Assembly (NCBI GenBank): GCA_964569865.1
Contig: CAZMVQ010000003.1
Location: forward strand, 1-64,000
DNA from: DROE01 sp964569865
GTDB lineage: Bacteria; Pseudomonadota; Alphaproteobacteria; Rhizobiales; Devosiaceae
Length of the DNA stretch: 64,000 nucleotides
Reading direction: 5' to 3'
Shown here: positions 17,647 through 27,100 of the stretch, piece after piece
How the letters are laid out: each line of letters starts with the position of its first letter
Position numbering within the stretch: the stretch's first letter is position 1
Notes under the pieces: generated by a model
What the model saw: only the letters and a program-made list of their open reading frames with translations
Database searches by the model: none
Told to the model about the DNA's origin: nothing
Made by a program: the position numbers and the translations under genes

Positions 17647-17921
17647 TGTCTTTATTTTGTCGCATTCCCGAACCGAAAAACCGGTCCCCACTTTTTCTGG
17701 GAACACTCCATTGTCTTTATTTTGTCGCATTCCCGAACCGAAAAACCGGTCCCCACTTTTTCTGGGNNNNNNNNNNNNNNNNNNNNNNNNNNNNNNNNNN
17801 NNNNNNNNNNNNNNNNNNNNNNNNNNNNNNNNNNNNNNNNNNNNNNNNNNNNNNNNNNNNNNNNNNTGTCTTTATTTTGTCGCATTCCCGAACCGAAAAA
17901 CCGGTCCCCACTTTTTCTGGG
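17647..17921 (-). repeat. tandem palindromic repeat (65-bp period) around a gap
   Basis: A 55-bp unit occurs at 17647-17701, 17712-17766 and, after the gap, 17867-17921. The first two are separated by AACACTCCAT. Read on -, each contains GCGTTCCC-AGAAAAAGTGG, ACCGGTTTTTCGG and GGGAATGCGAC, whose ends pair as a hairpin. Related single copies lie at 32513 and 43949. The wider region 17587-18124 holds no gene: beyond the array (17922-18124) I see only unassigned AT-rich sequence before flhB's stop. Confidence 0.85.
17767..17866. other. assembly gap (100 N) inside repeat array
   Basis: Exactly 100 N. The 55 bases before and after it are identical, so either repeat units are missing or the two contigs simply overlap by one 55-base k-mer and no sequence is missing. 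Confidence 0.95.
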
Positions 17922-18124
17922 AACGCTCCAGTTGGCACTGGCCGGTATGTTCCCCAAACGAATCAGTTGTCATTAACAGGTAGCAAAAGCCTTGGCCTCT
18001 TGGGTAGAGTCAGGGGCAAAAAAACCGCAGTTTTTCTTCAAAACCCTGCTTTTATCCCCATTTGTGAACTATCGAAGACTCAAACCTGCTACCGCGCCAG
18101 TTAAAGTCAAAAATATTAATGCAC

Positions 18125-19201
18125 TTATGAACGCCAAGAGGCCTTTTGCTTGAGCTGCATAACATACCCGATAACCTGCGCCACCGCCCTGAAATGTTCC
18201 TCAGGTACAATTTGATCAATTTCAACACTTGCATATAGAGCTCGTGCCAGCGGTGGATTTTCAACAATTGGCACCTCACTATCCTTAGCCATAGTACGAA
18301 TGCGCAAAGCCACCGCATCCGCTCCCTTGGCAACACAAATCGGCGCTGCCATATCTTTTTCATATTTAAGCGCCACGGCAAAATGGGTCGGGTTGGTGAC
18401 AACCACAGTTGCATCAGGCACCGCCGCCATCATTCTTTTTCTGGATTTTTCAGACCTGATCTGTCTGATGCGTTGCTTGATTTTTGGATCGCCCTCCATA
18501 CTTTTATGCTCGTCGCGCACTTCCTTGATGGTCATTTTTTGTTTTTCAAAATATTTGTGTTTTTGATACATAAAATCTGCGATTGCCACCACGGTAACAA
18601 TGGCAAGGGTGGCGATAAAAATCTGAATTCCCAGCGCCTGAAAATTACTCAAAACCAGCCACAAATCAGCGCTCATCATGGTTTCAAGCCGATCGCGCTG
18701 CGACCACATCACTACGAAAACCACCACTCCCACCAAGGTAATTTTTACCAGCCCTTTGAGAAAATTGACCATCGCTTCCATGGAAAAAAGCCGTTTCATG
18801 CCCTTTAGCGGTGATATTTTTGACAGTTTGGGCTTTATAGGGTCCAGCGACCATACGAGTTTATGCTGAACAAGGTTTGCAGCAATGGCAAACACGACCA
18901 AAAATGCCAAAGGCACCATTGCAGTCCACAATATTGTTTGGGATAGTGAGCGAAAGAGCGTTTGTATGCCGGACCCGGCCAATTCAAATTGATCGGCATT
19001 CGCAATCACTGTTTTCATCTGGTTCATAAGATTGGCGCTGGTAATCGGAGCAATCAGCGAGAACATCAGGGCAGAACCCAGCATCATAAACCAGGTGGTA
19101 ACTTCCTGACTTTTGGCCACGTCGCCCTTTTTATGGGCCTCGTCAAGCTTGTGCTGCGTGGCGTCTTCTGTTTTTTCTGACTTGTCCGGTTCATCAGCCA
19201 T
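18125..19201 (-). CDS. flhB: flagellar export switch protein FlhB
   Basis: 358 residues. Four membrane helices in the first 215 residues, then the cytoplasmic domain with the autocleavage motif NPTH at 270-273. FlhB sits in the flagellar type III export gate and switches substrate class from hook to filament proteins after self-cleavage. N-terminal polar segment (KSEKTEDATQHKLDEA) is typical. Last gene of the flgB-flgC-fliE-fliQ-fliR-flhB unit, 9 bp after fliR. The repeat array lies downstream. Confidence 0.97.
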   Translation of the reverse strand: MADEPDKSEKTEDATQHKLDEAHKKGDVAKSQEVTTWFMMLGSALMFSLIAPITSANLMNQMKTVIANADQFELAGSGIQTLFRSLSQTILWTAMVPLAFLVVFAIAANLVQHKLVWSLDPIKPKLSKISPLKGMKRLFSMEAMVNFLKGLVKITLVGVVVFVVMWSQRDRLETMMSADLWLVLSNFQALGIQIFIATLAIVTVVAIADFMYQKHKYFEKQKMTIKEVRDEHKSMEGDPKIKQRIRQIRSEKSRKRMMAAVPDATVVVTNPTHFAVALKYEKDMAAPICVAKGADAVALRIRTMAKDSEVPIVENPPLARALYASVEIDQIVPEEHFRAVAQVIGYVMQLKQKASWRS

Positions 19202-19210
19202 TTTATCGCA

Positions 19211-19978
19211 CTAACTCGCAAACATGATAAAAAATCTTTCAAAGTGAGAAAGATACCAGACCATCATGGAGCTTAGCAAAACCATCAACAGCAAAAAGCC
19301 AATGCCCACATTGGCAGGCATGGCAATAAAATAGACCTGTAATTGCATCATCAAGCGCGCCATCAGGCCCAACCCAAGGTTAAATACCAGACCAAACACC
19401 AAAAACGGCGCCGACATCTGCACCCCGACAATAAATGCGCCCGAAAACGCCGCCAGTGCCGCAATCATGGCGTCCTCAAGCATAATCGAGCCTGTGGGGG
19501 GAAAGTATGTATAACTATCAAGAATAGCGGCAAGCACCAGATAATGCAGATCAGTCACAAAAACCAACGTGATAGCCACCAATGTCAAAAAATTGCCAAT
19601 CATCGCCCCCTGCACTCCGGGTTGCGATGGATCGTTGGCCGTGGCAGCACTAAGACCGGATTGAAAGGCAATTATCGCCCCGGCGGTTTGCGTAGCCATA
19701 ACGATCATGCGCGCAATTCCTCCCAGCACCAGACCAACCAGAATTTCGCGGATCAACATTATTCCCATCGCCGGAATTGAAGATGGCATTGGCGGCATTT
19801 TCTCTGATACCAGAGGAAAAACCACCAGAGAAAAAATCAACGCAAATCCAAGGCGCAAATTGGCCGGAATTGTTTGCTCTCCAAGTGCCGGAGCCAGCAT
19901 CAGCATGGTGCCTACCCGCCCGAATACCAACAGCAACAAAAAAGCCATCTGGGGCAAAAGGTCCAGCGATACGTTCAT
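19211..19978 (-). CDS. fliR: flagellar export gate protein FliR
   Basis: 255 residues with about six hydrophobic helices, including FGRVGTMLMLAPALGEQTIP near the N-terminus and GVQMSAPFLVFGLVFNLGLG near residue 190, both typical of FliR. FliP, FliQ and FliR form the helical export pore of the flagellar secretion system. It lies between fliQ and flhB in the same direction. ATG 19978 begins directly before the first helix. Confidence 0.96.
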   Translation of the reverse strand: MNVSLDLLPQMAFLLLLVFGRVGTMLMLAPALGEQTIPANLRLGFALIFSLVVFPLVSEKMPPMPSSIPAMGIMLIREILVGLVLGGIARMIVMATQTAGAIIAFQSGLSAATANDPSQPGVQGAMIGNFLTLVAITLVFVTDLHYLVLAAILDSYTYFPPTGSIMLEDAMIAALAAFSGAFIVGVQMSAPFLVFGLVFNLGLGLMARLMMQLQVYFIAMPANVGIGFLLLMVLLSSMMVWYLSHFERFFIMFAS

Positions 19979-20055
19979 CGAACCGGGCGCTTTTCGCCAT
20001 TAAAAGAATTCAATTGTAAAATGACCTGCAAATTGCCTCGAACGTCAATCTCCAT

Positions 20056-20322
20056 TCAACCGCTCGCCACAATCAGTTCCACCACCCGTTGCATATAAAC
20101 GCCAAGCGTTGCCCCCATAAACGGCAATACCACCATCATTGTTAAGAAAATTGCCACGATTTTTGGCACGAAAACAAGGGTAAGCTCTTGAATTTGCGTC
20201 AAAGCCTGAAACAGGGCAATCACCAGACCCACAGTCAGCCCGACAATCATCATTGGTGCTGAAATCAAGATCAGAACCCAAAGCCCCTCGCGGGCAATAT
20301 CAAGCACGATTGCGTCGTTCAT
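20056..20322 (-). CDS. fliQ: flagellar export gate protein FliQ
   Basis: 88 residues, normal FliQ length, with two membrane hairpin helices and the ALFQALTQIQELTLVFVPK block that marks the family. Four FliQ copies join the FliP/FliR pore. It lies 77 bp upstream of fliR and 97 bp downstream of fliE in the same transcription unit. Confidence 0.95.
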   Translation of the reverse strand: MNDAIVLDIAREGLWVLILISAPMMIVGLTVGLVIALFQALTQIQELTLVFVPKIVAIFLTMMVVLPFMGATLGVYMQRVVELIVASG

Positions 20323-20419
20323 ATCACCTCAAACTCAAACATTTGCCTCATAAAGATGAACCGAGTCGGCGACAAAACCAATAGCTACCTGAAGATCAAA
20401 AACATTTCGAAAAACAAGC

Positions 20420-20743
20420 CTAAATGGGCATACGCATAATTTCCTGGTAGGCAGAAATCACCTTATCGCGAACCGTAACCATGGTTTCCACCGCCAGTTC
20501 GGTTTCAGCAACTGCCGTAACCATATCAACAACGCTGGCATTGCCCTCAAGCATATTCATGGCCACCTGATCTGAACGGTTCCCCGAATCCACAACCCCC
20601 TGCACGGTTTGGGAAAGTATGGATGCAAAATCACCACCCGCTCCCGACTGTGCCACCTGCGATGCTCCGGCCTTGGTGCTATCCTGAATTAACTGGGCTG
20701 CGTTGCCATACGCAGAGGCTGCGGCTGAAATCGGCATGCTCAT
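20420..20743 (-). CDS. fliE: flagellar rod/MS-ring junction protein FliE
   Basis: 107 residues, small and soluble, with the conserved C-terminal helix pair ending EIMRMPI, which closes nearly all FliE proteins. It joins the MS-ring to the proximal rod and is among the first exported components. It lies between flgC and fliQ. Confidence 0.93.
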   Translation of the reverse strand: MSMPISAAASAYGNAAQLIQDSTKAGASQVAQSGAGGDFASILSQTVQGVVDSGNRSDQVAMNMLEGNASVVDMVTAVAETELAVETMVTVRDKVISAYQEIMRMPI

Positions 20744-20801
20744 TTTTGTCTATCCTTCAAAAAATCTGTATCGACCAAATTATCGGCCATAAAAAAAGCA
20801 A

Positions 20802-21215
20802 TCAGCCGCGCAAAATATCAAGGGTCTGTCCATACATGGCCCTTGAAGAGCGAATTACATTCAGGTTGGCCTCATAGGTACGTTGCGCCTCGCGCATATC
20901 GGCAAGCTCAATCAAACTATCCACATTTGGATATTTAACGAACCCCTGATCATTAGCTGCAGGATGTCCCGGTTCATACTTGGTTCTAAATTCTGATTGA
21001 TCCAGCGCCATTTTGCCAACCTTGACGTTAAAAGCATCCAGTTCCCGATCAAAAACAGCAGCGAATGTGGGAATTCGACGCCTGTACGGGTCCCCATCAG
21101 GGGTTTTTGCTGCTGAATCCGCATTGGCCAGATTTTCTGCAATCACCCGCATACGTGCTGATTGCGCCTCAAGGCCTGAGGCTGAAATCTTTAGCGAAGA
21201 AATAAAATCACCCAT
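20802..21215 (-). CDS. flgC: proximal rod protein FlgC
   Basis: 137 residues. The N-terminal flagellar rod motif (ISASGLEAQSARMRVIAENLANADS) and the C-terminal block (MREAQRTYEANLNVIRSSRAM) are typical FlgC. It builds the proximal rod with FlgB and FlgF. It follows flgB by 40 bp in the same operon. Confidence 0.96.
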   Translation of the reverse strand: MGDFISSLKISASGLEAQSARMRVIAENLANADSAAKTPDGDPYRRRIPTFAAVFDRELDAFNVKVGKMALDQSEFRTKYEPGHPAANDQGFVKYPNVDSLIELADMREAQRTYEANLNVIRSSRAMYGQTLDILRG

Positions 21216-21255
21216 AAAAAAAGTCCCTTAAAATTCCTCTTGGAATTAAATTCAA

Positions 21256-21657
21256 TTAGCGCCCGAGCGCTGTACGAATAAGTTTGACTGAACGAGTATA
21301 TAAAGAAGTTGCCGCCTGATAATCCATCTGGTTGGCGGCCACTTTCATCATTTCATCTTCCAGCGTCACTCCATTGCCCTCTGGCGTAACTTCGAAACTG
21401 TTCATTGATTGTGCACTAAATCTGGAGCCGTCCGTGCGCCCGATAGCGATATGCCCCGGCTGGGTGGTAACCGCTGAAATCGAGTTGACCCGGCTTTTAG
21501 AAACCATCTCGCCAAAATTAAATTCCTTGAGATCACGTCCGCGATAACCGGGCGTTTCCGCATTGGCAACATTTTCTGCCAACAATTTTTGGCGGGCCTC
21601 GTTCCATTCCATTTTGGCGCGAAGCGCCGCAAATAATGGTATTTTGTTAACTGCCAT
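21256..21657 (-). CDS. flgB: proximal rod protein FlgB
   Basis: 133 residues, first gene of the flgB-flgC-fliE-fliQ-fliR-flhB unit. The N-terminal rod motif (RQKLLAENVANAETPGYRGRDL) and the C-terminal VAANQMDYQAATSLYTRSVK identify FlgB. A CtrA-type box and GGCA-N5-TGCC dyads lie in the region shared with fliO, so transcription is probably under CtrA control. Confidence 0.96.
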   Translation of the reverse strand: MAVNKIPLFAALRAKMEWNEARQKLLAENVANAETPGYRGRDLKEFNFGEMVSKSRVNSISAVTTQPGHIAIGRTDGSRFSAQSMNSFEVTPEGNGVTLEDEMMKVAANQMDYQAATSLYTRSVKLIRTALGR

Positions 21658-21685
21658 AATAAAAGACTCAACCTTTGCTCATACC

Positions 21686-21752
21686 GGCAAATTCTGCCCA
21701 CCTCATGGTTAACGAGTAGTTAATTATTGGCTATCGGTAGGCAATTTCTGCA
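21686..21752. promoter_or_regulatory. GGCA-N5-TGCC dyads beside flgB
   Basis: GGCAAATTCTGCC at 21686-21698 and a near-copy GGCAATTTCTGCA at 21740-21752 flank the CtrA box. The same 13-bp dyad recurs before flgF, flgI and flgE. Candidate binding site of an FlbD-type regulator; near a CtrA promoter it could repress, as FlbD does at class II promoters in Caulobacter. Confidence 0.5.
21705..21723. promoter_or_regulatory. CtrA box between flgB and fliO
   Basis: ATGGTTAA-CGAGTAG-TTAA is a perfect match to the full CtrA site (TTAA-N7-TTAACCAT read on the other strand). It lies 48 bp upstream of the flgB start and about 254 bp before fliO. The 319-bp region 21658-21976 between the genes holds no ORF I would call and no sigma-54 element. 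Confidence 0.8.
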
Positions 21753-21976
21753 CTATTGGCTGCTTTTTTTGAAGAATCGGTCAGATTTTGACCAAAATTC
21801 GCATCTGCATCAAAATTCACACATAAAAACCACCCAATTTCGCCGCCTTAAAAATAACTGCTTCACCCATTTAAATAATATGTATATTGAGCTGTAGCGA
21901 ATGCGGCATCGCGCCAAACATGTTGTGAATTAAAGCCAACATATTTTGTGGCGCATTTTTTTGTGGAGTAACAAAA

Positions 21977-23397
21977 ATGGGATTTTTAACCGGCCTGTTT
22001 GGTGGCGAAACCAACATATGGACCATTCTATTGGCGCTTATTATTGTTATTGCGCTGATATTTTTTGGCGTCTGGATTCTAAAACTGATTTTTAAGGCGT
22101 CGGTGACAATTGCCGGCGGGCGCAAAAGACGGTTGGCCATGGTTGATAGTCTTGCCATCGACAATAAGCGCAATATCATTTTGATCCGCCGGGATAATGT
22201 GGAGCACCTGATTATGGTGTCAAATACCGGTGAACTGTTGATTGAAGGCTCAATTCCCGCTGGTGCAAGTGCTTCTGAACTAAAAACTAATTCTGAGACA
22301 AAAGCACACGCCGCTCCAATCGAGCGCAAAACACCATCACTGGATGCAAAAGCACCTGCCATTGTCGCAGGAGGCGTTGCAGCAGCAGCAGGATTGGCAG
22401 CGAGCGGTGTGGCAGCAATGGCTGCAAACAAGCAAAACAGTAATAGTGGTGAGCAAAACAGCAATGCCAGCGCAAAATCACAAAGCACTCCAGCTCAAAA
22501 ACATGTCGCAGATCGTCTTGGTCTTTCCAGATTGTTACGTAGAAACGACGAAGACAAACCTCAAGAACTTAAGTCTCCAGAACTTAAGAGTGCCGAGTCA
22601 GCGCCAATACTTGCCTCGGCACAATCCCCTCAACCACAAAAAAATACAGAGCCGGTTGCGGCTGCATCTGCAAGCATCAACGCACAAACCATCATTTCAG
22701 CGGCCCTGAAAACCGCTCCCTCTGACGCTCAAACCTCAAAAATCGCCCCTATCTTTTCAAATAATACGATCACTCCGTTAAGAACCAGCGGCATATTAAA
22801 ACCTGTCAGCGAGATGACCCNNNNNNNNNNNNNNNNNNNNNNNNNNNNNNNNNNNNNNNNNNNNNNNNNNNNNNNNNNNNNNNNNNNNNNNNNNNNNNNN
22901 NNNNNNNNNNNNNNNNNNNNGAAGACAGTCCCCTTGAAAATAAAGCAGTTGAAATAGAACCGGTTGGGGATAGAGCTGACAAAGCAGATGTAAGCGCCCT
23001 AGAGGAAAACTCAAAAACCACAGAAGCAGACGAAACCACAGAAGCAGACGAAACCGCAGAAGCAAACGAAACCACCGGTGCAAAAGAGAATAATGGAGCA
23101 AAATCAGCTCATGTGGAAACTCCTGAGGATAAAGCAAAACCCGCTGAAACATCAAAGAAGCAACCTAAAGAAGCAAAAGACCTTCAAATAACTGAGGAAG
23201 TTACCTCAAACGAAGAAGATAATACTAAAGCCATCTCCCCCGACTCAGCTAAGAACGAAGTTCAACAGATTGATGCCAAGGCCATGGAATCCATCGAAGA
23301 GGGGACAAATTCTGGCGATGACGGAGCCGAATCCAGCAAGGAAGCCAGCGATAGCGGATCCGCAAGGGACCCGAAATCCAGCGAAAAGAACAGCTAG
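21977..23397 (+). CDS. fliO: FliO-type flagellar biosynthesis protein with long acidic tail, interrupted by gap
   Basis: The N-terminus has one membrane helix (about residues 13-35), then a small FliO domain (RRLAMVDSLAIDNKRNIILI, about 52-71; HLIMVSNTGELLIEG). A low-complexity Ala/Ser/Gln/Glu tail follows, runs into the gap at 22821-22920 and resumes as an acidic frame that ends at the TAG of 23397. The two sides are in different frames if the gap were exactly 100, which only shows that its size is unknown. FliO helps assemble the FliP/FliQ/FliR pore. Its tail overlaps the start of fliP in another frame, so the two are translationally linked. Total length is well above the usual FliO size. 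Confidence 0.75.
22821..22920. other. assembly gap (100 N) within fliO tail
   Basis: Exactly 100 N inside the low-complexity part of fliO; repetitive coding DNA is the likely cause of the break. Confidence 0.95.
23020..23073 (+). repeat. 18-bp tandem repeat in fliO
   Basis: Three copies of ACAGAAGCAGACGAAACC (the third with two changes), encoding TEADET three times. It lies in the acidic tail of the FliO-type protein. Confidence 0.85.
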
Positions 23398-24148
23398 TTC
23401 TTCCCTTCGCATATGGGGATTTGTATTGGTTCTGGCCGTTGCCACCTCTTTGGTATTTTTGCCCAATGACGTTCTGGCGCAAGGAGTATCCATAGATTTT
23501 GGAGATGAGGGAACGCTTACCGAGCGGGCAATTCAGCTAATCGGGCTGATTACGGTTTTAGCGCTTGCCCCCTCAATTCTGGTGATGGTTACCAGTTTTA
23601 CCAGAATTGTGATTATTCTATCTTTGCTGCGCACCGCTTTGGGGCTGCAAACAGCTCCCCCAAATTCGGTGATGGTTTCTCTGGCCCTTTTCTTAACCGC
23701 TTTTGTCATGGCTCCAACCTTTCAGCAAAGCTATGAGCGGGGGGTGGCCCCCCTAATGGAGGGAACCATTGAATTTGCCGAGGCATTTGATCTGGGGGCA
23801 GAGCCCATTCACCGCTTCATGCGTGCCAATGTGCGCGAAAAAGACGTGCAGCTATTTATGGATATGTCCCAGAGCGAGCCTCCTGACACTGTTGAAGAGC
23901 TTTCACTGACCATTTTAGTTCCGGCCTTTATGATTTCTGAACTGCGCCGAGCCTTTGAAATCGGATTTTTGCTATTTTTGCCGTTTGTGATCATTGATAT
24001 GGTCGTGGCTTCGGTTTTGATGTCTATGGGTATGATGATGTTGCCCCCGATTGTCATCTCGCTGCCATTCAAGCTGATATTCTTTGTGCTGGTTGATGGC
24101 TGGAATCTGGTGGCTGGGTCAATTGTGCGCAGTTTCGTTAGCGTATAA
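23318..24148 (+). CDS. fliP: flagellar export gate protein FliP
   Basis: About 276 residues from ATG 23318. After an N-terminal extension and a cleavable signal peptide ending VLAQG, it has the FliP signatures SFTRIVIILSLLRTALGLQ and IDMVVASVLMSMGMMMLPP. FliP forms the core of the export pore with FliQ and FliR. The N-terminal codons overlap the fliO tail by 80 bp in another frame. The start is uncertain: an ATG at 23270 is also in frame, and neither has a well-spaced ribosome site, so coupling to fliO translation is likely. Confidence 0.93.
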   Translation: MTEPNPARKPAIADPQGTRNPAKRTASSSLRIWGFVLVLAVATSLVFLPNDVLAQGVSIDFGDEGTLTERAIQLIGLITVLALAPSILVMVTSFTRIVIILSLLRTALGLQTAPPNSVMVSLALFLTAFVMAPTFQQSYERGVAPLMEGTIEFAEAFDLGAEPIHRFMRANVREKDVQLFMDMSQSEPPDTVEELSLTILVPAFMISELRRAFEIGFLLFLPFVIIDMVVASVLMSMGMMMLPPIVISLPFKLIFFVLVDGWNLVAGSIVRSFVSV

Positions 24149-24151
24149 AAA

Positions 24152-27100
24152 TCACGACACACCAGAGACTGGCGCTGGTGCCAGAGCACCGTCGGCACCA
24201 TAGGTGAGGCGGTAAGAATTCAAAAACGCTGAAAGATTGTCAATGTCAGCTATCTGGGCCGCCACTTCCCTGAAATTGGCGCTGGTGGCAACTGCTGCCC
24301 CGGTTACATAATCAAACATTGGCCATTCCGGGAAATTTGCCATGCGCTCGGAGAATTTTGACCTGACCCTTGCCAGACCCAGCATATCCTGCTCCAAAAC
24401 ATAGCCCACAGCAGCCTTGATCAGGTTCATACGTGCCGGGCGCGTCAACGCGGTATTTATATTGCGGCGGGAATAGATCACCTCCAACTGCTCTGCAGCT
24501 TTTACATATTGCCCACCGCTCCAATAGGCATCAACCCTTAGCAACTCTACGTCCCGCCCATCAATTTGCGACAAAATATCTATTGCCAGCGCCATTCGGC
24601 CCTCATCAATCAAGGCCCTGCCCTCAAGCAATCTGCGCTGGCGTTCCAATGACAATGGCAGGTTGGCAAGAGATGTTTTGTTCAGCGCCAATAGCGCCAA
24701 TCCGGGGTTCCGGTTGGCAATATAAATAATTGCCAGATCAGCAGCGATTTGAGCGCGAGCAGCCCCTTCAAGGCGCACATCAATCTGATATTCAAGCAGA
24801 CTTGCAGCCTGGGATAAAAGATCGACCCTGATCAGACGTCGCGCCAATCCTCGTATCATTTCATCACCCCGTGCACCGGCCGGGGTCAGGTAACGGAAAT
24901 CATAAAACAGGGTCAGCGCCTCAAGATGCTCCATAGAATCAGCGGCACCATTTATATAAAGATCAACAAACTCATCCTGCGCCCTTTGGGACAAGGCCAG
25001 AACCGCACTATTATCGATTGCTGTTTCGGCAGCTTCACGCACCGTTGTAAATCCGTCCCGATATTGCTTGTTGGCGAATTGCAATCGGGCCAAAACCTGC
25101 AACATTTGCGCCTCAACCATGCCACCGCGCCACACGATTGATTCTCTGGAGAGAGTTTGAATGGCCTTATCAAATTCAAGCCGACCCATTTTTTCCAGCA
25201 ATAAAACCGTTCTTAAAATTGCCTCGGCCCTGGTTGGGCGAACATCCGTTGCGATCACAAGTCCATAATTATCCAGCGCTTCATCATAGCTTTGATCAAT
25301 TTCATTCATCCGCGCTCTTACCAAATGCAATTCGCTTCGCTGATCTTTGGTAAGCATATCAGGCATAATTTCTTCGCTCAGACGCCGGGCCATTGCCATA
25401 TCATCTGTTTCTATGGCCGCTACAATTCCAGCCAGAAAAAAGCGATTTTGCACCCATTGCGGATAGGAACCAATGACCAGTTCCGAGGCTAAAACATCAC
25501 TTCGCGCCCCGATAAAATCGCGAATTTGCGTCTTGGCAATTGCCCGCCAAATAAACCGGTCCATTTCTTTTGGACTCTGGTTCACCTCCAAAAGCTTCAA
25601 AGCATCCATAGCCCTGAATGCAACAACGCTGGCAGCTGCCTTAGCCAGAATGGCATCATCCATAAGGTCCACGACCTGATTTTCTTCAATCAGCAGGTTG
25701 AGTATGCCAATGGCCTCAAGTCCCAGCTGATTGGCTAAAAGAACATGAGCCAGATCAAGTCGAGCATTTTCCCTTGCCCTGCCCTCGCTGTTAGCAGCAA
25801 TAAGCATCAATGATTCGCGTCGTTTGGTTAGCTCCAATGGGTTTTTTTCCTCCAAGGCAACCAAATCAATAAACCCCTGTCGTTGGGAATTCGCTGCAAT
25901 TGGCCCGCTGGCCCGAATATCGTTGACCGAAGATACAATCAGCCCCCGTTGAGATTTCAGAACCACCTCGCGAGGCAAAATATCTATTTCAAGATCTTCA
26001 GTTTCCGGTTTTATCACCAGACCATGGGTGGAGCTAAGAGCCTTAAAATCAACGAAACTCAACTGCCGGATAACACCGTTGGCAGGGGGGTACATAGTAA
26101 CCACTTCAAGAATGTCCCCGATTTCTGGGTCGCGCAACTGGTGAACACGCACCGGCCTTTGCGCGCTGGCAAAAATTTCATAGCGCCCCTCATCATCCAG
26201 GCGCCTGTCCAATCTTATTGGCTCAGTCGGTGCCATAAGATTTTCACCAAGAGACAATATCCAGCTTGGTCCCTGCGAGCCAAGCGAAGCCAGTCTGGTA
26301 TCGTTCATTTTCATTCGCACAATTTGCGTATCGCCAGCAGAAATAGTGGCAAAATCTTCGCTGATGGTAGCAAGAAGCTGTTGATCATCGGGAGCGTTGA
26401 TAATGGTGGTTGTATCCATGATCATCCATAGGTAGCTGCCCCGCTGAAAAACTGCCGCTGATGTTTCTCGATCAAACGGAAACGCAATTCTTACGGTCGA
26501 ACCTACCCGACTGACTTTTGGCGTGATTTCAACCTGATCGGAAGCTCCTCCCTGCCCACCCTCATCATCATCCAGAATAGACTTCTCTCCCTCCGCCGCC
26601 ATTACAGCATCATTTTGAGCTTTCTCAAGCTCAAGCTCTGCCAACAAATCCTGAGCGTTGATAGTAGTTGTGTCCGGTTCCAGCAAATCAAAGTCAATTA
26701 CAAATTGACGTTGTGAATTCTTGAAAAACCTTGGCACCACTCCATCTTCAAGTTTGAATTCAATGCGATTGCTACCAGTCAGTTTTTCGCTTTTCACACT
26801 GACAAATTCAACAGGCATATTTGAAATCAGCGGGTAAAAATCCAGATCCACCGGCCAGAAAAATTCAAGATTTGCCACCCCGTCAGCAAATTCAAATTCA
26901 TACCCCGTATCCTCGCTCCAATCAAAGGTAAGTCGGGTAAATGTCGGGTGACGCCCCACATTGATTTTGGCGGTTGGGCTATTTACCCGGGCAAATTCAA
27001 TCCGGCGTTGCAACTCCGCTACCGCCGCCGCATCCTGAGCACGGCGGGCCAGTTCGGCCACAACTTCAGCTGGCAATCCGGGGGGAAGCCCCTGCCAATT

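Noticed and set aside
17647..17921. CRISPR array
   Set aside because: The repeats are separated by only 10 bp, not spacer-sized unique sequence, and no cas gene is present.
17646..18104. Open frames across the repeat array and gap on both strands
   Set aside because: They consist of translated palindromic repeats and N; no coding signal or ribosome site.
21740..21976. Sigma-54 promoter for fliO or flgB
   Set aside because: The GG...GC pairs found here are 8 bases apart (they are the dyads), not 10; the CtrA box explains the region better.
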